A stretch of 64,000 nucleotides of DNA, taken from the NCBI GenBank assembly GCA_038238115.1, contig JBBRYB010000017.1, positions 1-64,000 on the forward strand, in the 5' to 3' direction. This stretch comes from JBBRYB01 sp038238115. Lineage in GTDB: Bacteria > Actinomycetota > Actinomycetes > Propionibacteriales > Nocardioidaceae. Below are positions 58,611 through 64,000 of the stretch, in pieces (within the stretch, counting starts at the first letter, position 1; each line of letters starts with the position of its first letter). The notes beneath the pieces were generated by a model that was not told where the DNA came from, ran no database searches, and saw only the letters and a list, made by a program, of their open reading frames with translations. The translations under genes and the position numbers were made by a program.

Positions 58611-58712
58611 CTATTTGCCCTGGCGGCGACGCTGGATACGCGTCTTCTTGAGCAGCTTGCGGTGCTTCTTCTTCGCCATGCGCTTGCGACGCTTCTTGAT
58701 AACTGAGCCCAC
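58611..58712 (-). CDS. Small ribosomal protein bS22 (AURKAIP1/COX24 type)
   Basis: 33 residues from a GTG at 58712 with AAAGG upstream. The chain starts GSVIKKRRKRMAKKKHRKLL and continues to RRQGK, almost all Lys/Arg. This matches the very short 30S protein bS22 of actinobacteria, also described as an AURKAIP1/COX24 domain. It is expected to bind 16S rRNA in the 30S subunit. It is 192 bp downstream of bldC and 16 bp upstream of the epimerase gene, which is the usual order. Confidence 0.9.
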   Translation of the reverse strand: MGSVIKKRRKRMAKKKHRKLLKKTRIQRRRQGK

Positions 58713-58904
58713 GGTCTACCTTTCAGGCGTTGCTGGGGTCTGCCGAGGGTCGCACCGCACACCCCGAGCCGCTACGGGATTGACACACCCCCTCACAGCC
58801 GGGACATGACCGGCCCAGCGTACCGGCCACGCCTCCAGAGCCCCAATCGCCTCTCTGCGCCGCTGGGCTCAGCGTCATACGCGCGGAGCCGGCGCCGCCT
58901 GCGG

Positions 58905-59114
58905 CTAGCCGGCCTGGTAGAAGGACTTGCGTAGGTAGTCGTTCACGGCGGCTTCGGGGACGCGGAAGGACCGTCCCACTCGAACGGCCGGGAGGTCACC
59001 GCCATGCACCAGCCGGTACACGGTCATCTTGGACACGCGCATAGCGCCCGCCACCTCGGCCACGGTGAGGAACTTGACCTCGGAGAGGCCGTCGCCGGTC
59101 GTTTGTGAGGCCAT
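58905..59114 (-). CDS. bldC: BldC-like small DNA-binding protein
   Basis: 69 residues from ATG at 59114. A single MerR/excisionase-type helix-turn-helix with LTVAEVAGAMRVSKMTVYRL (about 17-36), HGGDLPAVRVGRSFRVPEAA (about 38-57) and a short end. This length and order match Streptomyces BldC, which binds DNA cooperatively in head-to-tail fashion and controls development. In non-sporulating actinobacteria its targets are unknown. It heads the bldC-bS22-epimerase-acyltransferase group. Confidence 0.92.
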   Translation of the reverse strand: MASQTTGDGLSEVKFLTVAEVAGAMRVSKMTVYRLVHGGDLPAVRVGRSFRVPEAAVNDYLRKSFYQAG

Positions 59115-59392
59115 TGTGCTGCACCAACTTCCGCCACGGCCGGTCCTCGGCTTTCCCCACCAAGGATCACATGTCGTCCGCGCTCTCGTGAGAGTAGTGG
59201 CAAATGAGGCTCGTGGGGAAGCAAAAGCCACAAAATATGGCTGAACCGCGCCCTCCGTGGCGCGTCGTTTCGGCGTGTCGCCTGTGAGCGGGACCGGACG
59301 ACGGACCCGCGCTCGGCCGCGACCCCGACGCGTTCGTTGGGCCACGGACCGTGGCTCGCACCGGCCGGCGTGTCGCGTCGGAACAGGCGGCT

Positions 59393-60574
59393 TCAGTAGG
59401 ACACGTCGATGCCGTGGAGGGGGAAGATCTCCCTCCTCGTCTGCTGCACGCACCGGTCCAGCCAGGACTCAGGGTTGTAGCCGTCGGACCAGCGGCTGAA
59501 GTCGGGCAGGTGTCCATCCGTCAACCGCTCGGGTGCCCGCCGCCCGGTGAGCTCGTCGACGTAGCTGCGCCACTCCAGCGGCGTCTCTGTCTCGGGGTCG
59601 AGCGGGGACCCACCGGCAACGGCCAGCAGATGCGTCCAAGTGCGGGGTACGACGTCGACCACCGAGTAGCCCCCACCGCCCATCGCCACCCACTTGCCGC
59701 CACACAGTTCATGTGCCAGCTCGTGCAGAGCCACATGGGCCCCCCGCTGTCCGTCGACGCTGAGCATGAGATGCGCCAGCGGGTCGTCCATGTGGGAGTC
59801 GCAACCGTGCTGGGTGACGAGCACCTCGGGCGCGAACTCCTTCAGCAGAGGCGGCACGACCGCGTGGAACGCCCGTAGCCAGCCTGAGTCGCCCGTGCCG
59901 GGCGGCAGCATCACGTTGACGGACGCGCCCGGGGCGTCGTGGCCACCGCTCTCGCTGGGGTGGCCGGTGCCAGGGAAGAGCGACTGGGGGCTCTCGTGCA
60001 GGCTGATCGTGAGGACGCGCGGGTCGTCGTAGAACGCCGCCTGCACGCCGTCGCCGTGGTGCACGTCGATGTCGACGTAGGCCACCTTCTTGGCACCGCG
60101 CTCGAGCAGCCAGGCGATCGCGATCGCGGGGTCGTTGTAGATGCAGAACCCGCTGGCGGAGTCGGACATGGCGTGGTGCAGCCCGCCGCTGATGTTGACC
60201 GCGTGCACGGACTCCCCCGACCACACCCGGCGGGCAGCTTCGAGGGAGGCTCCGACGATGTGCGCCGACGCCCGGTGCATGCCCGGGAAAGTCGGGTTGT
60301 CCTCGGTCCCAAGCCCATGCCTGAGGTCCTGGTCGTGCGGCTGCTCACTCATGGTGCGCACCGCCTCGATATAGCGATCGGCATGCACGAGGCGGATGTC
60401 GTCGTCCGAGGCGACCGGGGCGGGAACGATCGAGAGATCGGGCAGCTCGAAGACACCGAGCGAACCGGCGAGCCGCATGGTCAGATCAACGCGCACCGGA
60501 GTCATGGGATGCCCGAGACCGAAGTCGTAGCGGGTGAGCTCCTCCTCGTACACCACGCACGCCGAACCGGTCAT
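59393..60574 (-). CDS. acuC: Histone deacetylase-family protein (AcuC-like)
   Basis: 393 residues from ATG at 60574. A zinc deacetylase fold. GGLHHAMSDSASGFCIYND (near 130-148) and VDIDVHHGDGVQAAFYDD (about 167-184) hold the His pair and metal ligands. CDSHMDDPLAHL (about 259-270) holds the third ligand, and GGGGYSVVDV the tyrosine loop. AcuC proteins deacetylate acyl-CoA synthetases and related proteins; polyamine-type relatives exist. It is monocistronic in appearance. Confidence 0.9.
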   Translation of the reverse strand: MTGSACVVYEEELTRYDFGLGHPMTPVRVDLTMRLAGSLGVFELPDLSIVPAPVASDDDIRLVHADRYIEAVRTMSEQPHDQDLRHGLGTEDNPTFPGMHRASAHIVGASLEAARRVWSGESVHAVNISGGLHHAMSDSASGFCIYNDPAIAIAWLLERGAKKVAYVDIDVHHGDGVQAAFYDDPRVLTISLHESPQSLFPGTGHPSESGGHDAPGASVNVMLPPGTGDSGWLRAFHAVVPPLLKEFAPEVLVTQHGCDSHMDDPLAHLMLSVDGQRGAHVALHELAHELCGGKWVAMGGGGYSVVDVVPRTWTHLLAVAGGSPLDPETETPLEWRSYVDELTGRRAPERLTDGHLPDFSRWSDGYNPESWLDRCVQQTRREIFPLHGIDVSY

Positions 60575-60676
60575 TGGTAGGACTCTAGGCCATGTCCGGT
60601 CCACCTCTTACCGCTCGTCAGCGACCTCAGCCGCCGCTCGGCGAGCGTGACGCTCGGGCAACTCCGAGGCGCCAGG

Positions 60677-61933
60677 TCAAAGCAGCCGTCCGACGGTGTA
60701 GATGAGGAGCCCGGCCAGACCGCCGACGACGGTCCCGTTGATCCGGATGAACTGCAGGTCGCGACCGACGTGCAGTTCGATGCGGTCTGCGGCCTCCTTG
60801 CCGTCCCAGCGGTCGATCGTGTCGGTGATGACGGTGGTGAGCTCTTCGCCATAGCGGCCCACGAGGAAGGCGGCCGCGTCGGCGGCGTGCCCGTCGAGGC
60901 GCGCGCGAAGCTCGTCATCCACGACCAGGCGTCCACCGAAGTCGGCCAGGGCCGTGACGGCCCGGCGCCGGATCGGGCTGTCCGAAGCCTCCAGCGTCTC
61001 GAGCAACGCACGGCGCAAGGCGTTCCACAGCGACGTCGCGGTGGCGGCGACCTGAGGCTGGGACAGCACGCGGCGCTTGAGCCGCTCCGCACGGTCGATC
61101 GTGTCAGGGTCGGACTGCAGGTCGACGGCCAGTTGCGTAAGGAGGTCGTCGAAGGCTCGACGGGCGTGGTGGCGGGGGTCGTCTCGGATGTCGGCCACCC
61201 AGGCGACCGCTTCCATATGCAGCCGCTGGGTGACCCGCTCGTCCAGCCATTGCGGCGTCCACCAGGGTGCCCGGCTCCTGAGTGCGTCCGCTACCGCCTC
61301 CTCGTTGGCGACCAGCCAGCGGTGTGCCTCGGACAGGGCAAGGTCGACGAGTCCGTGGTGGACGCCTTCCTCGACGACGTCCTGCAGTAGCCTTCCCGCG
61401 ACCTCGCTCAGCGGCTCGTCGATCAGCCTCGGCAGCAGCTCGGACTCGATCAGTACGGCGACGTCCTCGTCGCGGATCCTCGACAACCCCAACCGGGCCA
61501 AGGTAGCGGCCTCGTCGATCACCCTCTCGCTGTGAGGAGGCTCGGCAAGCCAGGCACCGAGCCGGCGGGTCACCTGGGCGTCGGCGACCCTGGCCCGGAT
61601 GACGGGCTCGGCGAGGAAGTTGTCGGTGACGAACTCCTGCAGACTTCTGGCCAGCGCGCCCTTGCGGGTCGGGATGATCGCTGTATGCGGAATCGGCAGG
61701 CCGAGCGGGTGGCGAAACAGTGCCGTCACCGCGAACCAGTCCGCGATCGCTCCGACCATGGCCGCCTCCGCGGTGGCGTGCACGAACGCCCAACCGCCGC
61801 CAGCGTGCAAAGTCGCGACGAACACGACGGCTGCGACCACTAGCAGCGCCAACGCCACGCCACGCATCCGGCGCAGACCGCGACGCCGCTCGGCGTCCGC
61901 CGCCCCTTCGGCGAGGAGCGGCCCGACCGTCAT
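60677..61933 (-). CDS. DUF445 membrane protein
   Basis: 418 residues. Two N-terminal hydrophobic stretches (about 25-45 and 52-66) with AMVGAIADWFAVTALFRHPLG and IPHTAIIPTRKGALARSLQEF are the DUF445 signature. A long amphipathic, coiled-coil-rich middle part follows, and a C-terminal helix (NGTVVGGLAGLLIYTVGRLL). The family is of unknown role, perhaps membrane-tethering. It lies between acuC and proC on the same strand, with about 100 bp gaps on each side. Confidence 0.9.
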   Translation of the reverse strand: MTVGPLLAEGAADAERRRGLRRMRGVALALLVVAAVVFVATLHAGGGWAFVHATAEAAMVGAIADWFAVTALFRHPLGLPIPHTAIIPTRKGALARSLQEFVTDNFLAEPVIRARVADAQVTRRLGAWLAEPPHSERVIDEAATLARLGLSRIRDEDVAVLIESELLPRLIDEPLSEVAGRLLQDVVEEGVHHGLVDLALSEAHRWLVANEEAVADALRSRAPWWTPQWLDERVTQRLHMEAVAWVADIRDDPRHHARRAFDDLLTQLAVDLQSDPDTIDRAERLKRRVLSQPQVAATATSLWNALRRALLETLEASDSPIRRRAVTALADFGGRLVVDDELRARLDGHAADAAAFLVGRYGEELTTVITDTIDRWDGKEAADRIELHVGRDLQFIRINGTVVGGLAGLLIYTVGRLL

Positions 61934-62034
61934 AGCGCGCCTCCGATCGACACTGGCTGCGCGGCACCGCGCGGTTCTGCGTGGACTTTACCGGGAGTAT
62001 TGACGCCGGACGGCGCCGCTCACCTCGCGGTTCG

Positions 62035-62838
62035 TCACTCTTCGCCGAGCGCCAGCGCCCGAGACCGGTTCCTTGCACTCTCCAGCGCAGTCATGAACGC
62101 CGCCCTTACCTTGTGGTCCTCGAGCTCACGGATCGCCGCTGCCGTGGTGCCGCCGGGGGACGTGACCCGCTCCCGGAGCACGGTGGGGTGCTCCCCAGTC
62201 TCGCGCAGCAGCTTGGCCGAACCGACCATGGTCTGCACGACGAGCTCCGTCGCCGTGGTCCGCGGCAGGCCGAGGTGCACACCAGCCTCGATCATCGCTT
62301 CCACCACGAAGAACAGGTATGCGGGCCCGGAGCCGGAGATCGCGGTGACGGCGTCCTGCTGCTTCTCGGGGACCCGGATCACCCGGCCGGTGGCACGCAG
62401 AAGTTCCTCGGCCTCGACGAGATGCTTCTCGTCGCAGTGGGTGCCGCGCGAGATGGCGGCCATGCCTTCGTCGACGAGAGCGGGCGTGTTGGGCATCACG
62501 CGTACGACCGCTACGCCCTCGGCCAGTCGCGCCTCGATCATCGCCGTCGTGATGCCTGCGGCCAGCGAGATCACAAGCTGCCCGGGCCGAACTACGTCGG
62601 CGATCTCTTCGAGCACGTCAGGCATGTCTTGAGGCTTCACGACGAGCATCAAGGTGTCGGCCATGCGTGCCGCGGTGACGTTGTCCACCACGTCAACGCC
62701 GTACCGCTCACGCAGCTCCGCGGCCCGCTCGGTCCGGCGCTCGCTGAGCAGCAGGTCGGCGGGCGCCCGTCCGGCCCGCACCAGGCCCGAGACCAATGTC
62801 TCGCCCATCACGCCGGCTCCGAGGATCGCGACGGTCAT
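62035..62838 (-). CDS. proC: Pyrroline-5-carboxylate reductase
   Basis: 267 residues. Makes proline from pyrroline-5-carboxylate with NAD(P)H. AILGAGVMGETLVSGL (about 4-19) is the Rossmann start. VISLAAGITTAMIEARL (near 90-106) and the C-terminal SGSGPAYLFFVVEAMIEAGV (about 169-188) hold the substrate loop. Start ATG at 62838, 24 bp after the proline dehydrogenase stop, so the biosynthetic and catabolic genes are cotranscribed. Confidence 0.95.
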   Translation of the reverse strand: MTVAILGAGVMGETLVSGLVRAGRAPADLLLSERRTERAAELRERYGVDVVDNVTAARMADTLMLVVKPQDMPDVLEEIADVVRPGQLVISLAAGITTAMIEARLAEGVAVVRVMPNTPALVDEGMAAISRGTHCDEKHLVEAEELLRATGRVIRVPEKQQDAVTAISGSGPAYLFFVVEAMIEAGVHLGLPRTTATELVVQTMVGSAKLLRETGEHPTVLRERVTSPGGTTAAAIRELEDHKVRAAFMTALESARNRSRALALGEE

Positions 62839-62862
62839 CGCTGCCTTCCAGTCGTGGGGCGC

Positions 62863-63792
62863 TCAGCCCTTGGTGACCACTGACCGGGCGAAGAATGCCA
62901 GGTTGGCGGGGCGCTCGGCGAGGCGCCTCATCAGGTAGCCGTACCACTGGTCACCGTAGGGGATGTAGACGCGCATCCTCTCGCCGGATGCCGCCAGCCG
63001 CTTCTGCTCGTCGGGCCGGATCCCGAAGAGCATCTGGTACTCGTAGCTGCCCCGCTCGCGCTCGTTGCGCGAGGCTAGCGCGCCAGCGATCTCGATGAGC
63101 CTCGGGTCGTGCGTGGCGACCATGGGATAACCCTGGCTGGTCATCAGCACCTTGAGGCAGCGCACATATGACAGGCTCACGTCGCCTTTGTCCTGGAAGG
63201 CGACGGACTCGGGCTCCGTGTAGGCCCCCTTGCAAAGCCGCACGCGCGAGCCCTCGTAGGCGAGGTCGCGGCAGTCCTGCTCAGTGCGGCGCAGGTGCGC
63301 CTGGACGACGGCTCCCGCGGACGGGAAGTCCTGCCGCAGCTCACGCAGGACTGAGAGCGTGGAGTCGGTCGTGGTGTGGTCCTCCATGTCCAGTGTGAGC
63401 GTGGTCCCGAGATTGCTGGCCGTCTGAGCGATCTTGCGGGCGTTGTCCAGGGCGATGCGTTCTCCGTCGTCGCCGAGTGCCTGACCCACCGCCGACAGCT
63501 TCACCGAGACTTCGGCGCCATGGGTAAGGCCGCGCTCGGCCAAGCAGTTCAGTACCTTCACATACGCGTCGACACTTGCCTGCGCCTGCTCGCGGTCGAG
63601 TGTGTCCTCACCGAGATGATCGAGCGACACCAGGCGCCCGCCGTCGAGGAGCTCAGCCGTGACGTCCACGACCTCCTCGGCGGACTCACCGGCCACGAAC
63701 CGCTCGACGATCCCGCTCGACCCGGGCATCGAGCTCACCAGGTGCTTGAACGCGTCGCTGCGCGACAGCATGAGCAGGGAACGACGAAGCAC
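62863..63792 (-). CDS. Proline dehydrogenase (monofunctional)
   Basis: 309 residues from a GTG at 63792, preceded by AGGAGGACCC. A frame-open start at 63834 has no such site. FAD enzyme that oxidises proline. The barrel carries SRVRLCKGAYTEPES (about 198-212), EYQMLFGIRPDEQKRLA (about 256-272) and the end YIPYGDQWYGYLMRRLAERP. It lacks the P5C dehydrogenase domain of long PutA proteins. It is encoded directly upstream of proC. Confidence 0.95.
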   Translation of the reverse strand: MLRRSLLMLSRSDAFKHLVSSMPGSSGIVERFVAGESAEEVVDVTAELLDGGRLVSLDHLGEDTLDREQAQASVDAYVKVLNCLAERGLTHGAEVSVKLSAVGQALGDDGERIALDNARKIAQTASNLGTTLTLDMEDHTTTDSTLSVLRELRQDFPSAGAVVQAHLRRTEQDCRDLAYEGSRVRLCKGAYTEPESVAFQDKGDVSLSYVRCLKVLMTSQGYPMVATHDPRLIEIAGALASRNERERGSYEYQMLFGIRPDEQKRLAASGERMRVYIPYGDQWYGYLMRRLAERPANLAFFARSVVTKG

Positions 63793-63859
63793 GGGTCCTC
63801 CTGTGGACGGGCTACCAACGGATCCGGTGTTCACAGGCTACGCCGCCCACCCGCTCTCC

Positions 63860-63894
63860 CGCCGAGACGCCACCAAGGGCCCGTGACACGCCGC
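63860..63894 (+). repeat. Rearranged dispersed motif, copy D
   Basis: CGCCGAGACGCCACCAAGGG, then CCCG, then TGACACGCCGC. The first 24 bases equal the left part of the 41-bp motif. The end is inverted relative to the CGGCGTGTC end of the other copies. It is 66 bp upstream of the proline dehydrogenase start. Confidence 0.7.
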
Positions 63895-63944
63895 CTCCCG
63901 CCTCTCAACGCCAAACCCCGATTCCGGGCCGCCCCCTGCTCTCC

Positions 63945-63979
63945 CGACGAGACACCACCAAAGGCCCGTGACACGCCGC
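63945..63979 (+). repeat. Rearranged dispersed motif, copy E
   Basis: Same layout as copy D, 85 bp further on and in the same orientation, with a shared flanking CTCTCCCG on the left and CTC(A/G)ACGC on the right. The array may continue beyond the window edge. Confidence 0.7.
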
Positions 63980-64000
63980 ATCTCGGCCCTCGACGCTAGG

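Noticed and set aside
59265..59378. Further copies of the dispersed 41-bp motif
   Set aside because: CGGCGTGTCGC occurs twice, but the CGCCGAGACGCC...GGCCC part is missing at the fixed distance.

Overview
The window is high-GC DNA with dense, often overlapping genes, many GTG starts and strong GGAGG-type ribosome binding sites. Gene content points to an actinobacterium. There is a complete 14-subunit nuo operon followed by a polyprenyl diphosphate synthase. There are also menaquinone rather than ubiquinone genes, a BldC-type DNA-binding protein, a BldN-type sigma factor with an RsbN-like partner, a 33-residue bS22 ribosomal protein, a Rex-hemACDBL cluster and a System II (ResB/CcsB) cytochrome c pathway. 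The closest guess is Nocardioidaceae/Propionibacteriales; that is inference from gene content, not from a database search. No rRNA, tRNA, CRISPR array, transposase, integrase or phage gene was seen.

Layout. 1-3819: an edge-truncated ECF sigma factor with its DGPF/YCII partner, a DUF6069 membrane protein, and a three-gene membrane-protein group (Pro-rich protein, DUF2752, GYF-TM2). 3992-6996: korAB, 2-oxoacid:ferredoxin oxidoreductase. 6980-8912: a secreted basic protein and a RarD-type transporter. 9074-25778 (minus strand): nuoA to nuoN plus a polyprenyl synthase, read right to left with stop/start overlaps at most junctions. 25864-39353: menaquinone genes (menJ, menG, menF, menD, menC, menE, menA). 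They are interrupted by a secreted propeller-like protein, a PPOX protein, a VOC protein, nagB and an AraC-DinB protein. 39423-40829: a PLP-dependent dehydratase and a small membrane protein. 40910-53332 (minus strand): rex, hemA, hemC, a hemD fusion, hemB, hemL, a histidine phosphatase, resA, ccdA, resB, ccsB. 53629-59114: a glutaredoxin-like protein, a BldN-like sigma factor with an RsbN-like protein, an acyltransferase, a nucleotide-sugar-epimerase-like protein, bS22 and bldC. 59393-63792: acuC-like deacetylase, DUF445 protein, proC and proline dehydrogenase.

How it works together. Most of the window builds one aerobic respiratory chain. KorAB supplies reduced ferredoxin from 2-oxoacids. 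Complex I oxidises NADH with menaquinone as acceptor. The men genes and the prenyl synthase make and tailor that menaquinone. The hem genes make haem, and the res/ccs genes attach it to c-type cytochromes. Rex, an NADH/NAD+ sensor, heads the haem cluster and has a candidate Rex site in its own promoter. proC and proline dehydrogenase interconvert proline and pyrroline-5-carboxylate.

The least explained part is the non-coding DNA. One family of 41-bp motifs occurs as two inverted-pair elements (8882-9051, 33083-33286), a single copy (32018) and a rearranged direct pair (63860-63979). There are several short tandem arrays: 21 bp at 27303 and 47157, 17 bp at 47552, 20 bp at 40851, 15 bp inside korA and 36 bp inside the RsbN-like gene. 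There is a very long near-perfect hairpin at 47225-47266. Candidate operators lie in front of nagB, rex and the PPOX/VOC divergent pair.
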